A stretch of DNA of 64,000 nucleotides from Aplectana chamaeleonis (lineage: Eukaryota; Nematoda; Chromadorea; Rhabditida; Cosmocercidae), in the NCBI GenBank assembly GCA_029168955.1, contig JAPDOI010001212.1:124001-188000 (forward strand). Reading direction: 5' to 3'. Within the stretch, counting starts at the first letter, position 1, and each line of letters starts with the position of its first letter. Shown in pieces: positions 49,746 through 59,881 of the stretch. Position numbers and translations under genes: made by a program. The notes below the pieces were generated by a model. It worked only from the letters and a program-made list of their open reading frames with translations. It was not told where the DNA came from and did not search any database.

Positions 49746-51045
49746 TTAAAGAATTTGAGTACATTTCGTATTGCAGGAGACAAAAGAAGCCAATGACAGC
49801 TGCATCTGTCTAAATGTGTTGGCAACCCTTCCCAAATTTCGCAATGTTTCGTTTCGCTGTCGGTCCAATCGAGCTGATTGATTAGTGCGGCGCCAACCCC
49901 CGACGTCTCCCGTTTCTCTCGTGGAAAACGGGAAGGCGGAGCTTTGCCGAAACGTCTCTCGTTCGCCCCGACGTGGCAGAAAAAAGCGGTTTGGCCATCG
50001 GTCGAATCGAAATGGTGCCTGAGTCATTAGCGACTACAGACAGGTTAAAAAGTAAGTCGCTCCAAGGGATGTCTACTTGCTGAAAATGAACTCCCGAATC
50101 CAATAGCCGCACGCTACTTATCGCACACGCGACCGCTTGCGCGGACCTCTGGCTCCAAAATGAATCATTTTTTCCATTTTTTTTTCATCTTTGAGCTTCA
50201 ACTCACTGTCGAGCTCCAGCGCAACGCGACGCAGCTCTTTTTCGGAGAGAAATGTTCTAGATTGCGTACAGGTTCATCCAACTCAACTTTTCAGCAAGGC
50301 AGGCAATTGGCAGTCCGTGAAAAATGCTCCCAGTTGTAGTGCGCGCCGTGAACGCCCTGCTGCGGCGTGGGTCGCGTCCATGACGCCGCCTGAGAGGCGC
50401 TTCCCTCAGAGAACGCCGTCACCAGCACGTAGTGAAGTCGGCTCTGAATTTGGTGAGAATTCGTTCAAGAACGTACTTCGACTATTCACGGTTTTGTTTT
50501 TGGTTCGAATAATAATTAATTGATTACGCCAGAAGTCGTCCGAGCGGTCGCGTCGCGTGCGCGACAAGCCGCGTGCGCCGCAATCTTGATATTGACAGAT
50601 GCGCGGAAGATTCGAATCACGTGACGTAGCGATTCCAAAACGTGACGAAGAAGAGTGACCGTGCAAAGCGTTGTATCATAAATTCGACCGCATGGCGTTG
50701 CTCTGCAGCGCGGCAATCTGAACGAGCAATAGGTTAAGGTCCGAAGACCGAAAATTAAGAAATGCTTTATTTTGAACCCAAAAGTCCGCGCGAGCCGCGT
50801 GGGGCGCAGTCTTGATGTCGACAGATGTGTGATAGAATCGAATTACTATTGCTCTCAGAACCAAATTGCGGTTCGCATTTGCGGACTACGGTTGTTGCAT
50901 CATGCGGCACGTGATAATCGTACTGGGAGAAAGGACCAAGTGGTGGCTATGCCATTTGTCGCCATGCATAAAGAAAAATTCCGAAGATAATTCTTCTAAA
51001 GCCTGGCAGATTCTAACTACGTGGCTCATTAATATCAATGACTTA

Positions 51046-51826
51046 GGGAGTTTTTAGAGTTGCACCGCGGCGCGGGGCGATTTTATGGGGAGACAAGCAG
51101 TTCTCCGAATAACGGCCAGGCTCGTCGCGCCGCGGCAGAATTCGGACGAGTTTACCTTCTCGTGATGATCACAATTGGAGTACGTTATCGCGCGTTGAAT
51201 TGTTTATTCACTTTCCGATCCATTTGTAATTTCTTTAATTCACTGTTTTGTTAACCATTCCGCCTTTCTTCCAGCATTCTCCTCTCCATTCTCAACAGAC
51301 CAGATTACTTTCCAATAAAACCTCTCTGGTTCTCTTTCCGAGTCAAGCCACTGGTACTTCTTCTAGCCGAATCAATCTTTCAAAAGTTTCCATTTAAGTA
51401 TGAATTCGCTGTGATCCCCTTGAAAAGTTTTAAAACCGCCCAGTTGACCTTGGGAATAACGACCGTGAGGGAAAACTTATCATAGGGAGAGGATTATCAT
51501 ATAACATATACTCACTCATCATATCGGTAATAGTTGAACTGATTACGAAAAGAACTAGTAGAAAGTTACTTAAAAATGCATTCAGAAGGAATTTATCTGA
51601 CAAAATTTGCCGAGGCACGCTAACGCGCTCCGTTTGTAACGCCCTGAGCACTGTAGAACATTGCTCCCGCGCCCATCCACCGCGCGCGAAAACGTGCCGC
51701 GTCGCGGCGGGAGAACTGCAGTGCACCCGATTTTATGATTCATATGCGAATCGACGAGCGGCGCGTTATGGATCGATGCCCACAGAAAATACAGCATCGC
51801 GCAGCGATGAAACTCTAAAATAGGCC
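51046..51826. mobile_element. Harbinger-like element nested in E2
   Basis: Reverse copy of 39,730-40,510, the same length (781 bp), flanked by TTA on both sides (51,043-51,045; 51,827-51,829). It sits at the same position within E, so it entered before E1 and E2 became separate copies. Confidence 0.75.
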
Positions 51827-52218
51827 TTACCGAATGGTATAGCATCGCATGGCGTCGACCGCGCCGCGTTGTGGTTCAGCGCTGAGGTAGGAAAGAGCAA
51901 ATAATCTGGGAACCACCCGTAAAGTTCAACTCTACACTGAATTCGAGGCGTTGATTTTCAGTAAATAGACAACCCTTGGAGTGAATTCCTTTTCAACCAG
52001 TTCGTAGTCGCTGGTGAGCTAGGGACTATGCATCGTTAGATCCCCTTCCAGCCCATCCCTACCCATTGATGACACGGATACCTCCCGTGTGATTACCTCC
52101 CCCCCATGTTTCTCTTCCTGTTCTTTCTGCCCTCTTTTTACTGTTTCAACCCAAGCTCTTGTCGTCTACCGAGTGAAACCTTGCCCATGAAAATCGATCC
52201 ATTTTGCGTGGACTTCGC

Positions 52219-52877
52219 TCCTCAGGCAATCGCGGGGGTCGGTGGCAGGTTAAAACGCCCCTTTCCGAATGAAATTGATCCGATGCGGCTGATCGACGGA
52301 GGTTTCGGCATGACTCATAACTGCCGAAGTTTTCGTAGTGATGTCTCATATGTGGCGGAGTTTTCGGGGCGACGTGTTGCAGTGTCTGCACTGTTTTTTT
52401 CTGGTACTCTCTCGTGTAGAGCGCGGAATCGGTAGCCCACAATGTATACGCTGCACTGGAATGTGACGTGTTTGTGCGTATCACGGTTTACAGCTCGGGA
52501 TATTGACGCTTTGGCGGGCGTCGGTGGCAGGTTGACAGGTCCATTGTGCTGCCTTTCACTCTGCCACCGACGCCCGCGACTGCAGGAGTGGTAGAGGGTG
52601 GTCGGCGGGAGGTGATTAGGCGAAACTTTCGGTGTAAACACGTTGGTGTGACGTCACACTGAGTGGTCGGTGGGAGGTGATAAGGCAGATCTTTCGGTGT
52701 GAACGGGTCAAGGATGACGTGGCATTGTAGGGTCGGTGGGAGGTTGACACGCGGAGTTTTCGGCATGAATGGGGGAGTTTTCAGGCCTTGCCCGCCCCTT
52801 TTTTCGTTTCGGGCGGGAGCACGCTACCTGTTCAACTCCTCTCAATCGGCCACCGACCCCCGCGAGTGTGTGATTCA
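52219..52877. mobile_element. Inserted block in E2, matching 38,678-39,336
   Basis: Reverse copy of the GC-rich block in E1, again bounded by CGCGGGGGTCGGTGG and its inverse and containing the CCACCGAC-type tandem units. Its presence at the same place in both E copies shows that E was duplicated after this insertion. Confidence 0.6.
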
Positions 52878-53806
52878 TTGGGCGAGACAGGCAAGGCAGT
52901 GCGCTTTCGATACCTTCAAAAGTGGGGGTGTGCAGGGAGCGGAGAGTCAGAGACGCAGAGGCGCGAAGCGAGCGACTCACGATAAATTACTCTGTTAGAT
53001 CTGAGAAACAGAAGTACTTGTTCGAACATAAACAAGCAAACATTACACCATTGGAAAGCCCTTACCACCAGCATTCTAAATTTCGGGAACCGGCTGATCG
53101 TGGATCGCCAGGGATCGGAAATCAAATGGAAGTTATCGATAATTACTGCACAATTTCGAGTTCGAAAAGAATAAATGGCAAAAAATCTGAGGTGGTTCTC
53201 CGAACTATTTATCATGTACAGCGAGGAGCTGCAAATATTACCAGCCCCTGAGAGGGAGTACGGGCCTCCTTGGAAGGGCTGAATTCAAAGATCGCCCATT
53301 TGAAATCGCTGCGAACCACTTTTAACGGTCTAAATTTTCTCCAAGTTTTCCACCATGGATGTATTCAGACACAGTTGATGAGAAAACATTGTTACTCTCT
53401 GTAAATCTAAGCAAGAGGAGGCTTGTTGTTGTAGAAATGGTGAAATATTCGGGTTTAGAAATTCAAAAAACAGGAATTTCGCAGAAGAAGTCTGTCAGAC
53501 GCAGACAGTTTAATAAACTGTTGTCTATCATGTTAATACTGTTGAGGTGGACGTGGAATTACGTCAAATAACCGCAAAATACTTGAATTTTCCTTTCACC
53601 AACTCGATTGATTGTGTTGGCCCTATATGCCTTGTTTAGCCGTAAGACATGCGAGAGCTCAGAAGAAAGAGCTCTCGATGCTGATTCGAAATATGCCCTT
53701 CACTGCTCGAATGGATCACTTCGGGCCGAGTTATGACGAAAAGTCGCAAAAGTCGCGAGTTCGCGACTTTTGCGGCTTTTTTGAGTAAATTAGTGCGGGT
53801 ATTGTA

Positions 53807-53960
53807 GTCCAGGCCAGAAAATTTTTTCAGTGAAATGAGGCGTTTAAGTGCGTTTGTCGTGGTTTCTTCGTGTTTCTTGCAACACGTTTTTTGCAACACA
53901 GACCCTTCTTTCTTGAGTGGGAAACTCGGAATCGAAATTTATCGCGCTTTCAAGCGCAAC
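53807..53960. mobile_element. Half of MITE M1 abutting E2
   Basis: GTCCAGGCCAGAAAA and the following GTGAAATGAGGCGTTT-like and AGTGCGTTT words align with 27,901-28,037. The other half of M1 lies beyond E1 at 42,660, not left of E2. Confidence 0.7.
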
Positions 53961-54666
53961 GCAACGTGAAAAATGTACAGTCAGTTCGAATGAGACCGTC
54001 TGCCCATGCGGTCGGTGTGGGTGTCAGGCGGCCGTCGCGAAGGCATTTTGCGGACGAGCCTTCCCACGGCTGCAAACAGCTAACTAGAATTTTATTCTCT
54101 GTCTAATATTTCCTCTAATCGATTTACAGGTCCGAAAAATGTTTTCGCGCCCGCCGCTCAACACACACGCTGCTTCAGTTGCCGCGAACCTCGCTGCTAG
54201 ACCCCCATACCAACTTTATGTCCATGAAATCGATCGAAAAGCTTTTTATTCGACTGCTTCTTAAGCCCTGATGGCTTCATGAGACCTCTTTCAAGCTCCT
54301 CCTGGAGCCATCCAACTCTCTAAGATCTCCAGCGCGATCTTTTAGAAGCACTATCCATTATAGTTGTACACGAACGAAATTTCCGAAAGTTTTAAAAGAT
54401 TTTTCGGAATTTTTTCGCTCGTTTTCGTTTGTTCAAAATTTTGTCGAACGAATTTTTTTCAAATTGCGCTCCTTCGAAATTTCGTCGAACGAATTTTTTT
54501 TTAGATTTTCGTTCGTTCGAGATTTGATTTTTCGAAAATTCTTTCGATTTCGAAAATGCTCCTCGAACCCTAGGTTACGCTGTTTCGTTATTCCACGGGC
54601 TGAGTTGTCGTGGGCGTAAGCGAACAGCTCGCCTGCTCGAATAAGTTGTGCTTGGGACCGGGGAAT
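53961..54666. other. Spacer with TTCGAACGAA-type low-complexity repeat
   Basis: No gene is seen. From 54,375 to 54,560 words such as TCGTTCGTTCGAAA, TCGAACGAATTTTTTT and TTTCGAAAATTC alternate. The same composition is seen at 63,640-63,990. Confidence 0.6.
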
Positions 54667-54667
54667 A

Positions 54668-54837
54668 TACCAGGTTGTTCAATAAGTTTTGTCGTTCGAT
54701 AAGAGAGGGCGTTGCTACTAGCCCAAATTTTTTTTGTTTTGTTGGTACACTCTTCATATGAAAGTATGTGATGTTTCATTTCAATCTGTCAATTCATTCT
54801 TTGTTTACAAGCCATTTACTGTCGCCGTGTCACATCA
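54668..54837 (+). mobile_element. Mariner left end and 5' non-coding part
   Basis: CCAGGTTGTTCAATAAGTTT at about 54,670 has the look of a mariner terminal repeat and lies next to TA. About 170 bp separate it from the transposase start, the usual distance. The opposite terminal repeat is absent because another element begins at 55,864. Confidence 0.65.
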
Positions 54838-55863
54838 ATGGAAAAAAATTGAATATCTTGCTGTGATAAAATTCTTATTTTTGGAAGGTGTAACACCAAA
54901 AGAAAATCACGAACGAATGTTAAAAGTGTATAATGATTGTTCACCTACAATTAGAAAAGTAGAAAGATGGGTTGCTGAATTTTAACGTGGTCGTACAAGC
55001 CTTGAAGACGATCCACGTGAAGGAAGTCCAAAAAGCGCATCAACACCAGAAATCATAGCCGAAATACAGGATATGGTTTCGGAAGATCGTCGATTGACTG
55101 AGAGAGATTTAGTAGAGGCTCTACACATCTACTTAGGCAGTGTGAGCATATTTTAGGTGACATTTTGGGTTTTAGAAAACTGTGTGCACAATGGGTGCCC
55201 CATTCGCTAACAATGGAACAAAAACACATTCGAATGCGACTTTCTCAGCAACATTCGGAGAGTTTTAAAAAGGAGAAAGTGGATCGATTCATCACTATGG
55301 ATGAGACTTCGGTATCACCATGATTCTGAATCAAAACAAGAGGCTAAAGAGTGGTGTGAACCTGGTTGTTCGGCTTCGAAACGAGTTCGTGTCCGGAAAT
55401 CGGCCAAGAAGGTTATGGCATCAGTTTTTTTTTGGGTTGCGAAAGGAATTTGTTTGTGGATTACTTGCAAACTGGTAAAACAATCAATTCTGAATATTAT
55501 TGCAACCTTTTGGACCAGCTAAAGGAATAAATTCGTGAAAAAGACCCGGTTTGCAGAAGAAAAAAAATCCTTTTTTTGTCAGGACATTGCACCATGTCAC
55601 AAGAGCATTTTGACAATGGCTAAAATCCATGAATTTAACTTCGAATTGTTGGAGCATCCACCGTATTCACCAGATTTGGCCCCCAGCGACTTCCATTTGT
55701 TTCCAGAACTCAAAAATTTATGCGTGGGAAGCGTTGTTCATCAAATGATGAGGTCATAACGGCTGTTGGAGTGTATTTTGCAGACCTTCCGGATTCTCAC
55801 TTCAGGGATGGGATCCACAGATTGGAGGATCGTTTGAGCAAGTGTATTAATGTTCAGGGAGAT
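54838..55863 (+). pseudogene. Mariner transposase pseudogene, truncated at the 3' end
   Basis: The enzyme would cut and join element ends at TA sites. The chosen start, ATG at 54,838 (MEKIEY-like), gives VIKFLFLEGVTPKENHERML, a helix-turn-helix region, then KVERWVAEF. An in-frame TAA at 54,983 interrupts before RGRTSLEDDPREG. Later pieces are LTMEQKHIRMRLSQQH, FITMDET (first catalytic Asp region, 55,288-55,308), then after a frameshift WCEPGCSASKRVRVRKSA, a further shift into DYLQTGKTINSEYYCNLLDQ, then QDIAPCH (second Asp) and YSPDLAPSDFHLF (third Asp, near 55,690). The last part ends LSKCINVQGDY. The order and the D,D34D-type signature fit the mariner family. At least one nonsense change and two or more frameshifts make it dead. 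The end of the element is replaced by the Sat42-bearing element. Confidence 0.9.
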
Positions 55864-56160
55864 TATCATTCCATAGTAATAAAGGAGAGTGGTGTCCGTT
55901 CGTCCGTCCGTCCGTCAGTCAGTCAGACAGTCAGTCAGTCAGTTTACGGTGTGCATTCTGTAATTGCAGACTTTTGTGTTTTCCAAGGGTTAGGCCTATT
56001 TTAGAGTTTCGTCGCAGCGCGGCGCGATGAGATGTTTTCTGTGGGCATCGATCGATATCGCGCCGCTCGTCGATTCGCATATGAACCATGAAATCGCGCC
56101 GCGCCGCGATGGAACTCTAAAAACCCCCTTACGCCAAAAACAACCGAACAGGTCGTCAAA
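55864..56160 (+). mobile_element. Left module of the Sat42-bearing element, beside array E
   Basis: The element starts (A)TCATTCCATAGTAATAAAGG, then GAGAGTGGTGTCCG, a (CCGT)n(CAGT)n microsatellite at about 55,890-55,942, TTACGGTGTGCATTCTGTAA, AAGGGTTA, a nested MITE (55,993-56,128), then CGCCAAAAACAACCGAAC and array E. Apart from the nested MITE this is the same series of modules as 29,913-30,062. It interrupts the mariner, which shows that it is mobile. Confidence 0.82.
55993..56128. mobile_element. 136-bp Harbinger-like MITE in the Sat42-bearing element
   Basis: Ends are GGCCTATTTTAGAGTTTCGT and (other strand) GGGGGTTTTTAGAGTTCCAT, with TTA duplicated at 55,990-55,992 and 56,129-56,131. 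The array C flank reads AAGGGTTAAGCCCGAAACAA without it, an empty site. Inner arms contain GCGCGGCGCGAT and ATCGCGCCGC. The ends match the 781-bp elements in E1 and E2, so it is probably a deletion derivative. Confidence 0.85.
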
Positions 56161-57165
56161 GAAAGTCAGCGTGACCCCAGCGGGAGTGCGCCCAACGCCG
56201 AAGAAGTTGTGCGGGACCCAAGTAAGAGCGCCGGACGCCATGGAAAGTGTACGGGACCCATGTAAGAGTACGACGGACGCCATAGAAAGTGTACGGGACC
56301 CATGTAAGAGTACGACGGAAGCCATAGAAAGTGTGCGGCACTCATGTAAGAGTACGACGGACGCCATAGAAAGTGTGCGGGACCCATGTAGGAATGCGCC
56401 GGACGCCATAGAAAGTGTGCAGGACCCATGTAGGAATGCGCCGTACGCCATAGAAAGGGTGCGGGACCCATGTAGGAGTGCGCCGGACGCCATAGAAAGG
56501 GTGCGGGACCCATGTAAGAGTGCGCCGTACGCCATAGAAAGGGTGCGGGACCCATGTAGGAGTGCGCCGGACGCCATAGAAAGTGTACGGGACCCATGTA
56601 AGAGTGCGCCGTACGCCATAGAAAGGGTGCGGGACCCATGTAGGAGTGCGCCGAACGCCATCGAAAGTGTACGGGACCCATGTAAGAGTGCGCCGTACGC
56701 CATAGAAAGGGTGCGGGACCCATGTAGGAGTGCGCTGGACGCCATAGAAAGTGTACGGGACCCATGTAAGAGTGCGCCGTACGCCATAGAAAGGGTGCGG
56801 GACCCATGTAGGAGTGCGCTGGACGCCATAGAAAGTGTACGGGACCCATGTAAGAGTGCGCCGTACGCCATAAAAAGGGTGCGGGACCCATCTAAGAGTG
56901 CGCCGGACGCCATAGAAAGTGTGCGGGAACCAAGCTAGAGTGCGCGGAACGCCATAGAAAGTGTGCGGGACCCATGCTAGAGTGCGCCGAACGCCATAGA
57001 AAGCGTACGGAAACCCATTTAGGAGTGCGCCGAACGCCATAAAAAGTGTACGGGACCCATGTAAGAGTGCGCCGTACGCCATAGAAAGTGTGCGCGACCT
57101 CAGGGGGAGTGCTCTGCACACCGTAGAAAGTGTGCGGTACTACGTAACAATACGCGGGATGCCAC
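56161..57165 (+). repeat. Sat42 array E
   Basis: About 24 units of 42 bp. The middle alternates two variants (GCGCCGTACGCCATAGAAAG with GGTGCGGG, and GCGCCGGACGCCATAGAAAG with TGTACGGG), giving an 84-bp dimer from about 56,450 to 56,880. The first units (GGGAGTGCGCCCAACGCC) match the first units of array C, and the last (GCGGTACTACGTAACAATAC) match the last units of array A. Open frames on both strands are period artefacts. Confidence 0.95.
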
Positions 57166-57242
57166 AGAAAGAAGAATGTCTCTGAAACGAGTTCGAGAAC
57201 ACTAATCTACAGGATTTGCCGCACTTCGGATTTAATTTTGTT
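57166..57242. other. Right flank of array E, shared with array A
   Basis: AAAGAAGAATGTCTCTGAAA, CGAGTTCGAGAACACTAATC and GCACTTCGGATT correspond to 13,578-13,650. The match is cut at 57,243 by the foldback element, so the true end of the Sat42-bearing element is not visible here. Confidence 0.75.
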
Positions 57243-58446
57243 CCGTAGAAAACCCAAGTCAGCCGAGTGAAAATGGATGGCGGCACCCGGCTGGTTGTAT
57301 CACGTAGCAGCGATCTACTCAGAACATTTTCGTTTACTTGATTTCGACTTTGAAAACAACTTTCTGCTTGTCGCCGTAACAAACCACGGTAAAGTTGTTC
57401 CTATGTGGATAACAACTTGAGGCTCATCCACTTGTCAACCACAATCACCTATGTATACTGTAATAACAACTCTATAACAAGCTAGCGGTCTTATGCTGTC
57501 ATCTAGTTGTTTATACCGCATTGCAGAATCTGACAAATATAGTCTATAGACTTGTCAACAACCCTTTCCGATGCATCTAGGGATGCGCCAGCAGGTACGG
57601 GTTTTTTTTGTGAATATGCAAACCTCACATTATCGAAAAAAATCACGGGCAAAATGGCGGTGACCAAGTCTCCAAATGCAAAAAAACCTCAAAACGATTT
57701 TGGCGCAAAATTCAAATTCATAATTGAAATGTGTTCCGATGGATTTTTCTTTACAAATGAAGGTTCTTCATGGGCCCCTTCGACATTTTCGTTCACTAAA
57801 GAGGCCAAACTGTAGAAAAACATGAAAAACAAATACCGCATTTACTCTAATAGAAGTACACCTCTATTTAAAGTACACCTCTAATAGAAGTACACCTAAA
57901 ATGGAAGGCTGAGTATTAGAAGTACACCCTCTATTTGAAGTACACCTCCTTTAGAAGTACACCTCTTTTGAAGAGTGGACCCCCGGTACCCGGGTAAGTG
58001 ATTGGCAACACGAATGTGGCATTTGAGAGAGACCAGTTTGCCCGTGATTTTTTTCGATAATGTGAGGTTTGCATATTCACAAAAAAAAACCGTACCTGCT
58101 GGCGCATCCCTAGATGCATCGGAAAGGGTTGTTGACAAGTCTATAGACTATATTTGTCAGATTCTGCAATGCGGTATAAACAACTAGATGACAGCATAAG
58201 ACCGCTAGCTTGTTATAGAGTTGTTATTACAGTGTACATAGGTGATTGTTGTTGACAAGTGATGAGCCTCAAGTTGTTATCCACATAGGAACAACTTTAC
58301 CGTGGTTTGTTACGGCGACAAGCAGAAAGTTGTTTTCAAAGTCGAAATCAAGTAAACGAAAATGTTCTGAGTAGATCGTTGCTACGTGATACAACCAGCC
58401 GGGTGCCGCCATCCATTTTCACTCGGCTGACTTGGGTTTTCTACGG
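57243..58446. mobile_element. Foldback element H (1.2 kb, arms of about 405 bp)
   Basis: The arms run about 57,243-57,650 and 58,040-58,446, beginning CCGTAGAAAACCCAAGTCAG on each side and ending near ATCACGGGC/GCCCGTGAT, with very few differences. The centre (57,651-58,039) joins a repeat found at 24,800-24,985 to an AGAAGTACACCTC minisatellite (57,840-57,970) and a GGTACCCGGGTAAGTG stretch. A transcript would fold into a very long hairpin. A third partial arm lies at 59,445-59,715. There is no coding domain. Confidence 0.88.
57840..57970. repeat. AGAAGTACACCTC minisatellite inside element H
   Basis: Seven or so copies of TAGAAGTACACC or TTTGAAGTACACC with CTCTAA or CTCTATT spacers of 14-20 bp. 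It is related to 32,185-32,350 and 61,675-61,810. Confidence 0.85.
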
Positions 58447-58601
58447 ACCTTGTAGACACTTCGATCTGTTACAGACCAGTCAAACGCCGCTTAACGCCCA
58501 GCTGGAAAGTCGGCGTCGTCAGCGGGATAGTGGCCGTGGAGCCCAAAATTCGAAGTTTCGTCTCCAGCAGTAGTGAGTGTCCCGGTCGAGCAGCTACTTA
58601 A
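58447..58601. other. Flank of H, inverted relative to 59,445-59,545
   Basis: ACTTCGATCTGTTACAGACC, GTCAAACGCCGCTTAACGCC and CGGGATAGTGGCCGTGGA reappear inverted just before the third H arm. So 58,260-58,555 and 59,445-59,710 form a second, larger inverted pair around about 0.9 kb. Confidence 0.7.
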
Positions 58602-59143
58602 AGGCAGTGGTCGTGATTAAATATGCTTGTCTTCTTTTTCTCTCTGTACCTTTCTCTGGGTGTAGAGTAGTAGGACCATGAGAAAAAAATTGCGAAAAAC
58701 CGCTATTTCGGGCTAAATTTGAGGCCTGAACTTTCTTGTCTTTGATGATGGACGAGCCCTCCACACCATCGGCAGCGATGATCTCTGATATCAAGAACAT
58801 CAGCTGACTTGAAATTGAATTTCTATCAATGAACATTATCCTTCGGACTCATCTAGTCAAAAACATTGACTGAAGTGCTTGCTTTCGTTGGTCAACTCTT
58901 TTCATTACGTAAATTTGAATTTATTTCTTCCTCTGAATGTGGATGATTTCTGACTGCTCGACATGAGACTGCGATCTTTTGTTGCTGCGCTGTGCACGTG
59001 TGCACGAACTAGCATATTTGTGCCCTAGAAACTCTAATTCCTGGCCGTTATTCACCGCGCTACTTTCATAGTTTTCAGCTGCTTTCTATCTAAGCTGATT
59101 TTTATAGTTTCTTAGATAACGTTTTTCATCGCGACCACTGCCT
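58602..59143. mobile_element. TTAA-type MITE (542 bp)
   Basis: The left end AGGCAGTGGTCGTGATTAAA is preceded by TTAA, and the right end (other strand) AGGCAGTGGTCGCGATGAAA is followed by CTAG. Directly after CTAG another AGGCAGGGTTCCCGATAAAA begins at 59,148, so a second truncated copy abuts it. It is non-coding. Confidence 0.7.
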
Positions 59144-59147
59144 CTAG

Positions 59148-59440
59148 AGGCAGGGTTCCCGATAAAAACGGTTGCTGTGCTATTCTCATGAGATTGTAGA
59201 TCTGGCCTTCACAAATGTAAAATAAGTGAAAAGTTGCAGAAAAACGCTCAGGAACAAGTTATAGCTTGGTGTCTGCCGGTCCCCAATTATCGGTGTTCCT
59301 ATAAATGCCTCTTTTGTCAACTTTTATTCTGCTCCTGAAGCAATTGTGAGCGCTTTTGCATACTACTGACTACACGATTTTTGGATGTTTTTTGCCGTAA
59401 AAATAAACTGCCTAATGCCGTTGCAACTTGCCGTGTTTGC
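59148..59440. mobile_element. Solo left end of another TTAA-type MITE
   Basis: AGGCAGGGTTCCCGATAAAA at 59,148 resembles the M1/M2 ends and is followed by otherwise unassigned sequence up to the third H arm. The right end was not found. Confidence 0.4.
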
Positions 59441-59444
59441 CGAA

Positions 59445-59715
59445 ATGTCCACGGCCACTATCCCGCTGACGACGCCGACTTTCCAGCTGGGCGTTAAGCG
59501 GCGTTTGACTGGTCTGTAACAGATCGAAGTGTCTACAAGGTCCGTAGAAAACCCAAGTCAGCCGAGTGAAAATGGATGGCGGCACCCGGCTGGTTGTATC
59601 ACGTAGCAACGATCTACTCAGAACATTTTCGTTTACTTGATTTCGACTTTGAAAACAACTTTCTGCTTGTCGCCGTAACAAACCACGGTAAAGTTGTTCC
59701 TATGTGGATAGCAAG
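59445..59715. mobile_element. Partial third copy of the H arm with its flank
   Basis: Matches 58,555 back to 58,275 in reverse, including GGTCCGTAGAAAACCC, and 57,243-57,405 directly. It stops at CCTATGTGGATAGCAAGAA. No companion arm exists on the right. Confidence 0.75.
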
Positions 59716-59881
59716 AATTTGCCGTGTTTTTTGCCGTTTTTACGGCAAAAAACATCCAAAAATCGTGTAAGACTTAACTAGGGCATCATCTTGACAGGTC
59801 TACGACTGTTAGATAGTCTCTGGCGGTATTCCTGTTTCATCCCGTTATACGGGTGAAAGGATGATTGCTTCGGTGAAGATT

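Larger units (their letters stand above)
45476..50023. mobile_element. 4.55-kb insertion nested in E2
   Basis: Ends are CTCAGGCACCGGTTCGATTC at the left and, on the other strand, CTCAGGCACCATTTCGATTC at the right, an imperfect inverted repeat of about 24 bp. E1 gives the empty site: CTGGCTCATTAGC becomes CTGGCTC plus insertion plus TCATTAGC, so TC is duplicated. The interior holds a tandem repeat of about 65 bp, a palindrome, a decayed family-F copy, Sat42-like units, a small MITE and a TTAA-MITE end, all listed separately. Open frames of up to about 110 codons show no recognised domain. A 2-bp TC target does not identify a superfamily. Confidence 0.75.
44347..53804. mobile_element. Element E2, second copy of E with a 4.55-kb insertion
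   Basis: E2 has the same tips as E1 (CAATACCCGCACTAATTTAC) and TA outside both ends (44,345-44,346; 53,805-53,806). Read in reverse, it follows E1 throughout, including the passenger blocks, and is highly similar. Removing 45,476-50,023 and one target copy leaves about 4.9 kb, the size of E1. The left flank is half of MITE X and the right flank is half of MITE M1. No transposase is recognised. Confidence 0.85.

Noticed and set aside
55890..55942. Telomere-like repeat
   Set aside because: The CCGT and CAGT tetranucleotides are an internal microsatellite of the Sat42-bearing element, not a telomeric hexamer array.
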